Of a stretch of DNA of 64,000 nucleotides, positions 31,570 to 40,719 are shown piece by piece. Both the position numbers and the translations under genes were made by a program. The first letter of the stretch is position 1, and each line of letters begins with the position of its first letter. Origin of the DNA: Qaidamihabitans albus (lineage in GTDB: Bacteria; Actinomycetota; Actinomycetes; Mycobacteriales; Pseudonocardiaceae); the NCBI RefSeq assembly GCF_016464705.1, contig NZ_JAEHOB010000007.1, positions 62,001 to 126,000 of the forward strand, given 5' to 3'. The notes beneath the pieces were generated by a model. The model was not told the origin of the DNA. It was given only the letters and a program-made list of their open reading frames with translations, and made no database searches.

Positions 31570-32367
31570 ATGCGGAACTCCGGCGCAGGAAAGAACGGCA
31601 CCAGCCCGGTCCAGTCCGTGGACCGGGCGATCAGCGTCCTCGAGCTACTCGCCCGCAACGGAGAAGCGGGAATCACCGAGATCGCCGGTGAGCTGGGCGT
31701 CCACAAGTCGACCGCCTCCCGGCTCGTCAGCGTCCTGGAGGCCAGGGGCCTCGTCGAACAGCTCGGCGAGCGCGGGAAGTACGCGATCGGTTTCGGGATC
31801 GTCCGGCTGGCCGGTGCCGCGACCGGCCGGATGGATCTGGCCAAACTCGGCAACCAGACCTGCCAGATGCTCGCCGAGTCGCTCGGCGAGACGGTCAACA
31901 TCGCGGTGGCCGACGACGGCATCGCCATCAACATCAGCCAGGCACACGGCGCCGCCGCCGTGTCCGCGCAGAACTGGACCGGCCGGCGCACCCCCCTGCA
32001 CGCCACCTCCAGCGGCAAGGTGCTGCTGGCCTACATGGACGCCACCGAACGGCGCAGGCTGCTGCGCCGCAGGCTCGACGAGTACACCCCGCGCACCAAG
32101 ACCCGGCCGGAGGAACTGACGGCCGAACTCGACCGCATCGTCGAGGACGGCTACGCGGCGTGCTTCGAGGAGTTCGAGATCGGCATGCACGCGGTGGCCG
32201 TGCCGATCTTCGGCACCGGCTACGAGATCATCGCCGCGATGAGCGCCTCCGGACCGTCCTACCGGCTCTCCCGCCAGCGCATCAGGCAACTGGTGCAACC
32301 GATGTCCGAGGCGGCCGCCGAGCTCTCCGGCCAGCTCGGCCACTTCCCGCACCAGACACCCTCGTGA
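31570..32367 (+). CDS. IclR family transcriptional regulator
   Basis: 265 residues. A winged helix-turn-helix at about 14-75 (QSVDRAISVLELLARNG, GITEIAGELGVHKSTASRLVSVLEARGLVEQ) is followed by the IclR effector-binding domain (TPLHATSSGKVLLAYM, GYAACFEEFEIGMHAVAVPIF, IIAAMSASGPSYRLS). No operon partner reveals its ligand. Probably leaderless. The last serine and the TGA stop are contributed by repeat copy B. Confidence 0.9.
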   Translation: MRNSGAGKNGTSPVQSVDRAISVLELLARNGEAGITEIAGELGVHKSTASRLVSVLEARGLVEQLGERGKYAIGFGIVRLAGAATGRMDLAKLGNQTCQMLAESLGETVNIAVADDGIAINISQAHGAAAVSAQNWTGRRTPLHATSSGKVLLAYMDATERRRLLRRRLDEYTPRTKTRPEELTAELDRIVEDGYAACFEEFEIGMHAVAVPIFGTGYEIIAAMSASGPSYRLSRQRIRQLVQPMSEAAAELSGQLGHFPHQTPS

Positions 32368-32406
32368 GTGCGCACGCGAGTTAGAACTCGGCTACGCACT
32401 CACGAG
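32361..32406. repeat. Dispersed palindromic element, copy B
   Basis: 46 bp with perfect 12-bp outer arms (CTCGTGAGTGCG / CGCACTCACGAG) and a second inner hairpin (CGAGTT-AG-AACTCG). It is in inverse orientation relative to copies C and D. Its left TGA ends the IclR gene (32365-32367) and its right TGA (minus strand, 32402-32400) ends tmk. Confidence 0.92.
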
Positions 32407-33047
32407 CCGGCCAGCAGGTTCGCGGCGAGGGCGGGGGCGTCCACCTCCGCGGCACCGTCGACGGCATGCCAGGGCGACAGCCAGGCCGCGGCGGCGAGGT
32501 CGTCGTAGATCCGCGCGCAGCGAGCCTGCAGGCCGTCGTCGGACTCGAAGGAGTCCCTGGCCCGGCCGGCCTCGCTGACCGCCCGCCGCCCGGCCCGGCG
32601 CGCCGCCACGTCGGGGGCGACCCGCAACAGCACGTGCGAGTCGGGCACGGGCAGGCCGAAACGCTCGATCTCGAGCAGCCGGACCCACTCGACGAACTCG
32701 CCGTCCGCCGCCTGGCGCAGCCTGGCGGCCCCGTAGGCCGCGTTGGAGGCCACGTAGCGGTCGAGCAGCAGGACGTCGTGCGCGCGCAGGTCGGCGCGGA
32801 TGCCCGCGGCGGCCTCCCGGCGGTCCAGCGCGTACAGCAGCCCCATGCCGTACACCGAGTCACCGAGGTCGCCGTGCTCGCCGTAGAGCGCCTCCCGCAC
32901 CAGGTCGGCGTGCACGCCGGCACCGTAGCGCGGGAACGCCAGGGTCGCCACGCTCGCGCCTGCCTCGTGCAGCGCCTTCGTCAGCGCGTCGGTCAGCGTG
33001 CGCTTGCCCGCGCCGTCGATACCCTCGATGACCACCAGTCGCCCCAC
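32400..33047 (-). CDS. tmk: Thymidylate kinase
   Basis: 215 residues. The P-loop GIDGAGKRT is at 9-17, the substrate-binding FPRYG near 38-42, and DRYVASNAAYGAAR matches the DRY region. It phosphorylates dTMP to dTDP. It lies between sahH and the mtrA region, as Rv3247c does, though here an IclR gene separates it from mtrA. The end is set by repeat copy B. Gap to sahH is 27 nt; sahH-tmk may be co-transcribed. Confidence 0.93.
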   Translation of the reverse strand: MGRLVVIEGIDGAGKRTLTDALTKALHEAGASVATLAFPRYGAGVHADLVREALYGEHGDLGDSVYGMGLLYALDRREAAAGIRADLRAHDVLLLDRYVASNAAYGAARLRQAADGEFVEWVRLLEIERFGLPVPDSHVLLRVAPDVAARRAGRRAVSEAGRARDSFESDDGLQARCARIYDDLAAAAWLSPWHAVDGAAEVDAPALAANLLAGS

Positions 33048-33074
33048 GAGCGTGCACGATACAAAGCGGCGGGG

Positions 33075-34568
33075 TCAGTACCGGTAGTGGTCCGACTTGT
33101 ACGGTCCCTCGACGTCCACGTCGATGTACTCGGCCTGGTCCTTGGAGAGCTTGGTGAGCTCCCCACCGAGGGCCTCGACGTGGATGCGGGCGACCTTCTC
33201 GTCCAGCTTCTTCGACAGCCGGTACACCTCCCGGTCGTACTCGGCGTTCTTGGTGAACAGCTCCATCTGCGCGATCACCTGGTTGGAGAAGCTGGTCGAC
33301 ATCACGAAAGACGGGTGCCCGGTGGCGTTGCCGAGGTTCAGCAACCTGCCCTCGGACAGCACCAGGATCGAGTGCCCGTCCGGGCGGCCCTCGGAACCGC
33401 CGGGAAAGATCCACTCGTCGACCTGCGGCTTGATGTTCACCCTGCGGATGCCCGGGTAGCGGGCGAGGCCGGCCATGTCGAGCTCGTTGTCGAAGTGCCC
33501 GATGTTGCCCACGATCGTCTGGTGCTTCATCCGCGCCATGTGCTCGGCCATCACCACGTCCTTGTTGCCGGTCGTGGTGATCACGATGTCCGCCTCCGGC
33601 AGCACCGACTCCAGCGTCTTGACCTCGTAACCGTCCATCTGGGCCTGTAGCGCGCAGATCGGGTCGATCTCGGTGACGACGACCCGCGCACCCTGCCCGC
33701 GCAGCGACTCCGCGGTCCCCTTGCCGACGTCGCCGTAGCCGCAGATCACCGCGACCTTGCCGCCCATCAGCACGTCCGTGCCACGGTTGATGCCGTCGAT
33801 CAACGAATGCCGGATGCCGTAGCGATTGTCGAACTTCGACTTGGTCACCGAGTCGTTGACGTTGATCGCCGGAAACAGCAGTTCCCCCTGCGCCGCCAGC
33901 TGGTACAGCCGCAACACGCCGGTCGTGGTCTCCTCGGTGACGCCCATGATGCCCGCGCCGATCGTCGTCCACTTCCCCGCGTCGGCGGCCACCGAGTTCC
34001 GCAGCAGTTCCAGGAAGACCTTCCACTCGTCCGGATCGTCCGCCTCCGGTGAGGGCACGACCCCGGCCTTCTCGTACTGCGTGCCCTTGTGCACGAGCAT
34101 GGTCGCGTCGCCACCGTCGTCGAGGATCATGTTGGGCCCCTCGCCCGGCCAGGTGAGCATTCGCTCGGTGCACCACCAGTACTCCGCGAGGGTTTCGCCC
34201 TTCCACGCGAAGACCGGCACCCCGCGCGGCTCCTCGGGAGTGCCGTACGGACCGACGACGACCGCCGCCGCGGCGTGGTCCTGGGTCGAGAAGATGTTGC
34301 AGGAAGCCCACCGCACCTCGGCGCCGAGCGCCACCAGCGTTTCGATCAGCACCGCCGTCTGCACCGTCATGTGCAACGAACCCGAGATCCGGGCCCCCTT
34401 GAGCGGGTAGACCTCCGCGTACTCCCGCCGCAGCGCCATCAGCCCTGGCATCTCGTGTTCGGCGAGCCGGATCTCCTTGCGGCCGAACTCGGCGGCGGCC
34501 AGGTCCGCGACGGCGAATTCGATCCCATTGCGGCTCTGCTGCCGTGGAGCAACGCTTTCAGGGGGCAT
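33075..34568 (-). CDS. ahcY: Adenosylhomocysteinase (S-adenosylhomocysteine hydrolase)
   Basis: 497 residues. NAD-binding [27 protein letters not shown] is intact; [31 protein letters not shown] and the C-terminal KSDHYRY are diagnostic. It carries the about 40-residue insertion typical of actinobacterial and plant enzymes ([13 protein letters not shown] to [13 protein letters not shown]). It recycles S-adenosylhomocysteine to adenosine and homocysteine. ATG 34568 is preferred because AAGGA is 9 nt upstream; ATG 34577 would abut it. No SAH riboswitch was seen in the short leader. Confidence 0.96.
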   Translation of the reverse strand: MPPESVAPRQQSRNGIEFAVADLAAAEFGRKEIRLAEHEMPGLMALRREYAEVYPLKGARISGSLHMTVQTAVLIETLVALGAEVRWASCNIFSTQDHAAAAVVVGPYGTPEEPRGVPVFAWKGETLAEYWWCTERMLTWPGEGPNMILDDGGDATMLVHKGTQYEKAGVVPSPEADDPDEWKVFLELLRNSVAADAGKWTTIGAGIMGVTEETTTGVLRLYQLAAQGELLFPAINVNDSVTKSKFDNRYGIRHSLIDGINRGTDVLMGGKVAVICGYGDVGKGTAESLRGQGARVVVTEIDPICALQAQMDGYEVKTLESVLPEADIVITTTGNKDVVMAEHMARMKHQTIVGNIGHFDNELDMAGLARYPGIRRVNIKPQVDEWIFPGGSEGRPDGHSILVLSEGRLLNLGNATGHPSFVMSTSFSNQVIAQMELFTKNAEYDREVYRLSKKLDEKVARIHVEALGGELTKLSKDQAEYIDVDVEGPYKSDHYRY

Positions 34569-34679
34569 TTCGAACATTCCTTCAGACTCGCTGTGCCGCC
34601 AACCGGCCGCATTGACACCAGCAGATTACCGTTGTTCGTTCGTCCGTTGTTTCCCTGAACCCAGCTAGGAGAAGTACAG

Positions 34680-36992
34680 GTGCCACTCCCCGGCCCCGAT
34701 ACCCGCGTCGTCGAACTGCGCGTTCCGGGGCTGATCGGCACCAGCGGCGAATCGCTGCTGGACTCGGTCGACACCGTGGACGTCGCCGGCGACGGCGTCG
34801 GCAGGATCATCCGGCCGTCCGACCGGCTGCGCAGGCCCGCGCCCGGGCCCATGCTGCAGGCACTCGGCCGCTCGCTGCCGCGCACGGTCGAGGGCTACCT
34901 GTGGAACCGGATGACCTCGGGCGGTATGGCGAAGACGGCCTGGGCGCTGCTGTTCCCGTTCTCACTGGCCAACGTGGCCCACTGGATGCTGCCGCCGGTT
35001 CCGGAGGGCAGCCGGCTCGCCACCGCCATCGGCACGGTGTGCCGCGCCCTGCTCCGGATCGCGGCACTGCTGCTCACCGTGCTGCTGGTGACCCAGCTCG
35101 CGGTGGTCAGCCTCGACCTGGTCGCGGTGCAGTGCCTCGCCCCGGGCTCCACCTGCGTGCCGTTCACCCCGTCCTGGATCAGGGACGTCCCGCCGATGCG
35201 CACCGTCGTCGGAGTGCTGCCACTGCTGGCGGTCATCTTCGTGCTGTACCGGGTTTCATCGGCGGCGTGGACGGTGAACGCGCCCGAGCGAGTACGCAAC
35301 CAGGGGCCGGAACTGCCCGGGGACGACCTGGTCGACGGCACCGACACGGCGCTGCTGCGCTCCGCTCACACGGTGGCCGCGCTGGCGTGCGTGGCACTGC
35401 TCCTGCTCGGCGGACCGCTGCGCGTACCCGGGTCGACCGCGGAGCTCGTCCTGTGGGTGGTCACGCTGACGGTGCTCGGTTGCACGCTGCTGGCCGCGAC
35501 CACGCGCGCGCACCGGCTGCTCGGCGCGGTGATCCGCGTCGTGCTGCTGATCGTCGCGCTCGGGCTCGTCGTCACCGCCGCGGTACTCCGGACACCGCTG
35601 CCGTCGGCGCTGACCGGCACCAACGACGCGGTGCAGGTGGTCGGCGCGGCGCTGCTCGCGGTGTGCGTCCTCTTCGGCGTGCTGCTCGTACCTGCCGCGC
35701 TGCTCGCCAGGCCCGCGTGGGCGGCACTGCCCCGGCGACTGCGGCCGTGGGCGGGTGGCTGGGCCGCCGCACCCGCGCTGGCGCTGGCCGGGCTGCTCGG
35801 CGGCGGATTCGGTGCCGGGCTGGCGATCGCGCTGCGCCAGCTGATCGGCACCGGCGACCTGCTCCTGCCGCCGAGCTACACGCTGGTCACCCTGCTGTGG
35901 GGCACGGCGCTGCCGGTCGCCGCGCTGCTCGCCGGTGGCGCTTTCGCGGTCGCGATCCCGCTGCGGCGGCTCCGCAGAGGCGTGCCGGAGGTGGTCCGGT
36001 TACTGCAGAACGGCAAGCAGGAGCGGGCTGCGGCCGCGACCGCGTGGGCCAGGGCGAGCTGGGAACGCAAGTACCTGCACCGCATGGTGCTCGGGTTCGT
36101 GCTGACGATGGCGGTCGGTGTCGCGGTGCTGCTCGCGGTGCGATTCGGTGCCGGTTCGGTGCCCGGCAGGCTGGCCCCGTTCTCCGGCGTCGGCGTGCTG
36201 GCGCTGGGCGCGCTGGCCGCCGGCCTGCTGCGGGTCGTCTACACCACCGCCACCGGACCCGAGCGGAGCCGGCACCTCGGCGCCTTCGCCGATCTCGTCT
36301 GCTTCTGGCCGCGGGCCGCGCATCCGGCCGTGCCGCCGTCGTACCCGCTCAAGGTCGTCCCCGAGGTCGCCGAGCGGGCCCGCGAGCACCTGGCCGAGCC
36401 GAACACCCGCGTCGTGCTCGCCGGCTATCACATCGGCGGTCTGCTCGCGGTCGTCGCGGCGAGCAGGCTGGTGGCCGACCTGCCCGCCGAGGACCGGGAG
36501 CGGGTCGGCGTGCTCACCGGCGGCGCGCCGTTGCAGTGGGGCTACCAGCGCGCCTTTCCCGCCGTACTGCCGCACGAGTCGCTCACCCGGTTCTACGGCA
36601 GGCTCGACGGACGGTGGCGCGGGCTGTGCCGCGGCACGGACACCTTCGGCGGTGGTGCCACCACCTGGCGGCACCAGGTGGTCGACGGCAAGCTGCTGGG
36701 GATGGGCTACCTGCCCGACGGCGGGGTCGGCGCGCTGCCCGCCGCGGTGCGCGGACCGACCGGCGCGCTGGTGCTCGGTGGCGATCACTGGCTGCCCGAC
36801 CCCATCACCGGTCCCCTCAACGGCAGGCGCTGGGTGGCGGGCGTGCGCAGGCACGCGGACTACGTCGCCGACCCGGAGTGGGACCGCGCGGTGATCATGG
36901 CGGCCGGGCTGGAGGACCCCGACACGACGAAGCGGCTGGCCGAGCAGGTGCCGTTGTTCGGCGATCTGCTCGGCCAGCCGCGCTGTCACTGA
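34680..36992 (+). CDS. Large polytopic membrane protein with a degenerate alpha/beta-hydrolase-like C-terminus
   Basis: 770 residues from GTG 34680 with AGGAGA 7 nt upstream. The N-terminus (DTRVVELRVPGLIGTSGESLLD) faces the cytosol; about ten transmembrane helices follow between residues 85 and 530. The last 240 residues look like a hydrolase domain (NTRVVLAGYHIGGLLAVVAAS, VLTGGAPLQWGYQRAFP, VDGKLLGMGYLP, DHWLPDP). The nucleophile elbow Gly-x-Ser-x-Gly reads Gly582-Tyr-His584-Ile-Gly586, so the serine is missing. Divergent from ahcY. Function unknown. Confidence 0.75.
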   Translation: MPLPGPDTRVVELRVPGLIGTSGESLLDSVDTVDVAGDGVGRIIRPSDRLRRPAPGPMLQALGRSLPRTVEGYLWNRMTSGGMAKTAWALLFPFSLANVAHWMLPPVPEGSRLATAIGTVCRALLRIAALLLTVLLVTQLAVVSLDLVAVQCLAPGSTCVPFTPSWIRDVPPMRTVVGVLPLLAVIFVLYRVSSAAWTVNAPERVRNQGPELPGDDLVDGTDTALLRSAHTVAALACVALLLLGGPLRVPGSTAELVLWVVTLTVLGCTLLAATTRAHRLLGAVIRVVLLIVALGLVVTAAVLRTPLPSALTGTNDAVQVVGAALLAVCVLFGVLLVPAALLARPAWAALPRRLRPWAGGWAAAPALALAGLLGGGFGAGLAIALRQLIGTGDLLLPPSYTLVTLLWGTALPVAALLAGGAFAVAIPLRRLRRGVPEVVRLLQNGKQERAAAATAWARASWERKYLHRMVLGFVLTMAVGVAVLLAVRFGAGSVPGRLAPFSGVGVLALGALAAGLLRVVYTTATGPERSRHLGAFADLVCFWPRAAHPAVPPSYPLKVVPEVAERAREHLAEPNTRVVLAGYHIGGLLAVVAASRLVADLPAEDRERVGVLTGGAPLQWGYQRAFPAVLPHESLTRFYGRLDGRWRGLCRGTDTFGGGATTWRHQVVDGKLLGMGYLPDGGVGALPAAVRGPTGALVLGGDHWLPDPITGPLNGRRWVAGVRRHADYVADPEWDRAVIMAAGLEDPDTTKRLAEQVPLFGDLLGQPRCH

Positions 36993-37122
36993 CTGACCAG
37001 CTGAGAACCGTGACGTGCCTGGTCAAAGGGCAGCAGGGCGCGCCCGGCGAAGCCTCGTGATCGTGGCGGCGGGGCGTCCCAACTGCGGGCGGCGGGCTGA
37101 CGAGGTCAAGTCCCGAGCCCCG

Positions 37123-37140
37123 GCGACACGATCGTGTCGC
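37123..37140. other. Perfect 18-bp palindrome between converging genes
   Basis: GCGACACGATCGTGTCGC, without a loop, lies between the large membrane protein and the LASTG surface protein gene. It may terminate transcription or bind a dimeric regulator. Confidence 0.5.
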
Positions 37141-37169
37141 GCGCTTTGACGGGCACTGACTCCCGGGCG

Positions 37170-37934
37170 TCAGGAGGTCTTGCGGCGCATCCTGGTCAGC
37201 GCGAGCAGCGCACCGCCACCGGCGAGCAGCAGCGCGCCGAGACCGATCAGCCAGCCGCTGCCGAACCCGGTGGAGGCCAGGTCGCCGCTGTCCCCGGCCG
37301 GCGAGACCGCGGGCTGCGACGTCGTGGTCGCCACACCGCCGGCTCCGCTGGTCGTCGTGGAGGTCGCGACGCCGGTCGTGCTCTCCTCCGGGCTGGTCGT
37401 CTCGCTGGAGGTCGACGTCTCGGTGGACGTCGTCGAGCTCTCCGTGGTGGTGCTGGTCGAGGTCTCGGTCTCGCTCGGCGAGGTCGTGGAACTCGGCGTG
37501 GTGACCTCGCCACAGAGGAACCAGTGGCTGATCTGGGGGATCTTGCCGCCGTTGTTCAGCGGTGCGCGCAGCTTCTTCCACGGCGGCGTGGCGGAGAGCT
37601 TCTTCTCGCCGGGCACGTACAGGTTGTAGCCATCACCGCCCTTGACGATGATGCCAGTCACCTCGGCACCGTCCGGGATCTCCGTGATGGTCAGGAAACG
37701 GTCCTGCTGGGTGCCGCCGGTGAACTCGACGTCGTCCTTGTCGAGGGGCTCCCCGGCGAGCCCGGCCTTCTCGCAGGCGTCCTTCATTCCCTCATCGACA
37801 TTGCCGTCGACGACTTCGGCGCGTGGATCCTCCACATAGGTCGCGGCGGCGACGGTGGCCGAACCGGCCAGTAGACCCAGCGCCATCGTGGCCACGGCGA
37901 ACGTGCGAAGGCGGAACCTCGGACTCACAGACAT
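37170..37934 (-). CDS. Sortase-anchored surface protein (LASTG signal, Ser/Thr stalk)
   Basis: 254 residues from ATG 37934 (GGGAG 7 nt upstream). A signal peptide ends near 31. A folded part of about 115 residues (DACEKAGLAGEPLDKDDVEFTGGTQQ to HWFLCGEV) follows, then a 70-residue Ser/Thr/Glu stalk, then LASTG at 219-223, a hydrophobic helix and the basic tail RMRRKTS. LAxTG is the motif of class E sortases of high-GC actinobacteria; no sortase gene is in the window. The ligand of the head domain is unknown. Confidence 0.85.
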   Translation of the reverse strand: MSVSPRFRLRTFAVATMALGLLAGSATVAAATYVEDPRAEVVDGNVDEGMKDACEKAGLAGEPLDKDDVEFTGGTQQDRFLTITEIPDGAEVTGIIVKGGDGYNLYVPGEKKLSATPPWKKLRAPLNNGGKIPQISHWFLCGEVTTPSSTTSPSETETSTSTTTESSTTSTETSTSSETTSPEESTTGVATSTTTSGAGGVATTTSQPAVSPAGDSGDLASTGFGSGWLIGLGALLLAGGGALLALTRMRRKTS

Positions 37935-38108
37935 CAAGAATCTCCCGTGCGGGTGAAGACTTCGGGGAAGTGCCCGGCAAGGCGGGCAGGCCGCACGGAC
38001 CCTAACCGATCGGGTGAGCCACTTTACCCGTTTATCACCTCGGTGACCTTATTGATCTCCGCCAGTAACCAACTTGAGTCCCAACCACCACATGGACTAC
38101 ACCGGCAG

Positions 38109-39662
38109 CTAATCCCGGGTAACCGACTGTACTGACTTTCGGCGGCCGAGCACCGCGTGCCGCCTGCTGTACGCGAAGTACACCAGCACGCCGAGCGCCA
38201 TCCACACGAGGAATCGCAGCCACGTGAGCACGGTCAGGTTGAGCATCAGCCAGGTGCAGGCGGCGATCGCCAGGAGCGGCACCAACGGCACCAGCGGCAC
38301 GCGGAAGCCCCGCCGCAGATCCGGCCGCTTCCGGCGCAGCACCAGCACACCCGCCGAGACGAGGATGAACGCGAACAGCGTCCCGACGTTCACCATCTCC
38401 TCGAGCTTGCCCGTGTCGAAGAACGTCGCGGCGATCGCGACGACGACCCCGACCAGGATGTTGACCCGCACCGGCGTGCCGCGGGAACCGGTTTTCGCGA
38501 GCGGACGCGGCAGCAGCCCGTCCCTGGCCATCGCGAACAGCACCCGCTGCTGTCCGAGCAGCAGCACCATCACCACGGTCGTCAGCCCGGCCAGCGCCCC
38601 GATCGAGACGACGTTCGCGGCCCAGTCGACGCCGTGAAACGCGAACGCGGTCGCCAGCGTCTTGCGGCCCGCAGGCTCGGCGTCCGTGGCGAGCGACGTG
38701 TAGGGCACCATCCCGGCCACCACCAGCGACGTGGCCACGTACAGCACCGTCACGATGGCGAGCGAGCCGAGGATGCCGCGCGGCACGTTGCGCTGCGGCT
38801 CACGGGTCTCCTCGGCCGTGGTGGCGACGATGTCGAAGCCGATGAACGCGAAGAACACCAGCGAGGCGCCTGCCAGCAGTCCGAAAGCACCGTAGACGCT
38901 GCTTGACCCGCCCACGAGCGTGGAGAACAGCGACTGTTCGAGGCCGCCTGCCGTCTCGCCACCCTCGGCTGCGGGCGGGATGAACGGCGTGTAGTTGTCC
39001 GGGTTGATGTAGGCGATGCCGAGGACGATGACGAACAGGATGATCAGCACCTTGATCATCGTGATGACCAGGCCGAACCGCGACGACAGCTTCGTGCCCG
39101 CGGTCAGCAGGGCGGCGAGCACGGCGACCAGCAACAGCGATCCCCAGTCCACGTCGACTCCGCCGGCGCCGACGGTCGTGCTCACGCCCTCCCCGAACAC
39201 GTACCGCAGCACGGTCTCCAGGTAGACCGACCAGCCCTTGGCCACCGCCGCCGCGGCGACCGAGAACTCGAGAATCAGGTCCCAGCCGATGATCCAGGCG
39301 AGGAACTCGCCGAACGTCGCGTACGAGAACGTGTAGGCGCTGCCCGCCACCGGCACGGTCGAGGCGAACTCGGCGTAGCACAGCGCGGCGAGCGCACACG
39401 CCGTCCCGGCGAAGACGAACGCGAGCGCCACCGACGGCCCGGACAGGTCACCCGCGGTGCGGGCGGTCAGCGTGAAGATACCGGCGCCGATCATCACGGC
39501 GACGCCGAACACCGTCAGGTCCCACGCGCCGAGGTTTCTGCGCAGTCTGGTGCCCGGTTCGTCGGTGTCCGCAATGGACTGTTCGACCGATTTCGTCCGC
39601 CAAATCCCGTTACCGGACAACGCTTCCTCCCACTCGACCTGGATCTCAGGAACGGTGGGCAC
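38109..39662 (-). CDS. APC family amino acid permease (cationic amino acid transporter type)
   Basis: 517 residues with about 12 transmembrane helices. The first helix holds the substrate motif VMIGAGIFTLTA; helix 3 region has CYAEFASTVPVAGSAYTF; helix 6 has FFAFIGFDIVATTAEETREPQRN, features of the YfnA/CAT subgroup for basic or neutral amino acids. The last helices (FRVPLVPLVPLLAIAACTWLML) also fit. It starts at GTG 39662, 26 nt after the CDF gene on the same strand, so they may share an mRNA. Confidence 0.88.
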   Translation of the reverse strand: MPTVPEIQVEWEEALSGNGIWRTKSVEQSIADTDEPGTRLRRNLGAWDLTVFGVAVMIGAGIFTLTARTAGDLSGPSVALAFVFAGTACALAALCYAEFASTVPVAGSAYTFSYATFGEFLAWIIGWDLILEFSVAAAAVAKGWSVYLETVLRYVFGEGVSTTVGAGGVDVDWGSLLLVAVLAALLTAGTKLSSRFGLVITMIKVLIILFVIVLGIAYINPDNYTPFIPPAAEGGETAGGLEQSLFSTLVGGSSSVYGAFGLLAGASLVFFAFIGFDIVATTAEETREPQRNVPRGILGSLAIVTVLYVATSLVVAGMVPYTSLATDAEPAGRKTLATAFAFHGVDWAANVVSIGALAGLTTVVMVLLLGQQRVLFAMARDGLLPRPLAKTGSRGTPVRVNILVGVVVAIAATFFDTGKLEEMVNVGTLFAFILVSAGVLVLRRKRPDLRRGFRVPLVPLVPLLAIAACTWLMLNLTVLTWLRFLVWMALGVLVYFAYSRRHAVLGRRKSVQSVTRD

Positions 39663-39688
39663 CCTAGCGTCCGGGTGTGCGCTCCCGG

Positions 39689-40606
39689 TCAGGAGCCGCC
39701 GCGATCGAGGTCGGGTTCGAGGTAGATCAGCCGCGCGACGGGCACTGTGGACCGGACCCGCGACTCGGCGTCGTTGATCGCCCGCGAGACCTCACTCATC
39801 TCCAGCCCCGGCCGCATCGCGAGCTTGGCCGCCACGAGCAGTTCGTCCGGGCCGATGTACTGGGTGCGGATGTGGATGACGCGGTCGACGTCGTCACCCG
39901 CGGTGAGCTCGGCGGTGATGGCGGAGAGCTCACCCTCCCCGGAGCCCTCGCCGATCAGCAGGCTCTTCATCTCGATGATCAGGATGATCGCGATGATGCC
40001 GAGCAGCACACCGATCATGACGGTGCCGATGCCGTCCCACACCGGCTCCCCGGTGACCACCGAGAGGCCGACACCCATCAGCGCGAAGACGAGACCGAAC
40101 AGGGCGCCGGCGTCCTCCAGCAGCACCACCGGCAGCTCGGGAGTCTTCGACTTGCGGATGAAGCCCCACCAGGTGGCGTCGCCCTTGACCTTCCTGGACT
40201 CGACGATCGCCGTGCGGAAGCTGTAGATCTCCAGGCCGATCGCGACCACGAGGATCACCACGGCGACGACCGGCGAGGTCAGCTCCTCCGGATGCTGCAC
40301 CTTGTGGATACCCTCGTACAGCGCGAAGGCGGAGCCGAGGGTGAACAGCATCAGCGCGACGATGAACGAGTAGAAGTACCGGTCGCGGCCGTAGCCGAAC
40401 GGGTGCTCCCTGGTCGCCTTTCGCCGCGACGTCTTCTGCCCGAGCAGCAGCAGCCCCTGGTTCGAGGTGTCCGCCACCGAGTGCACGGATTCGGCGAGCA
40501 TCGAGGACGAGCCCGTGATCAGAAAGCCGACGAACTTGGCGACCGCGATCCCGGCGTTGGCGACCAGCGCCGCCAGGATCGCCTTCGTGCCACCGTTTGC
40601 TGCCAC
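39689..40606 (-). CDS. Cation diffusion facilitator family transporter
   Basis: 305 residues from GTG 40606. Six helices; helix 2 carries SMLAESVHSVADTSNQ, the SxxHSxxD metal site; helix 5 carries GIGTVMIGVLLGIIAI. The cytosolic C-terminal domain has VIHIRTQYIGPDELLVAAKL, the usual metallochaperone-like fold. CDF proteins export Zn2+, Mn2+ or related ions by proton antiport; this branch resembles YdfM/FieF-like proteins and the metal is unknown. Upstream lies repeat copy C. Confidence 0.88.
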   Translation of the reverse strand: MAANGGTKAILAALVANAGIAVAKFVGFLITGSSSMLAESVHSVADTSNQGLLLLGQKTSRRKATREHPFGYGRDRYFYSFIVALMLFTLGSAFALYEGIHKVQHPEELTSPVVAVVILVVAIGLEIYSFRTAIVESRKVKGDATWWGFIRKSKTPELPVVLLEDAGALFGLVFALMGVGLSVVTGEPVWDGIGTVMIGVLLGIIAIILIIEMKSLLIGEGSGEGELSAITAELTAGDDVDRVIHIRTQYIGPDELLVAAKLAMRPGLEMSEVSRAINDAESRVRSTVPVARLIYLEPDLDRGGS

Positions 40607-40658
40607 GCGCTACCCCCTGCTCGATCCGACTTGATCGCGAGCAGCTTAGAGGTCACCG

Positions 40659-40704
40659 CTCGTGAGTGCGTAACAGTGTTCTAACTCGCGTACGCACTCA
40701 CGAG
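40659..40704. repeat. Dispersed palindromic element, copy C (most regular)
   Basis: 46 bp with perfect 14-bp arms (CTCGTGAGTGCGTA / TACGCACTCACGAG) and the inner motif GTTCTAACTCGCG. It lies between the manA stop and the start of the CDF gene, both on the minus strand; this copy contributes no codon to a gene. Confidence 0.92.
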
Positions 40705-40719
40705 AGGTGACCAGGCGGC

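Noticed and set aside
34569-34679. SAH riboswitch upstream of ahcY
   Set aside because: The intergenic region is only 111 nt, AT-rich, and shows no pseudoknot-like GC-rich pairing.
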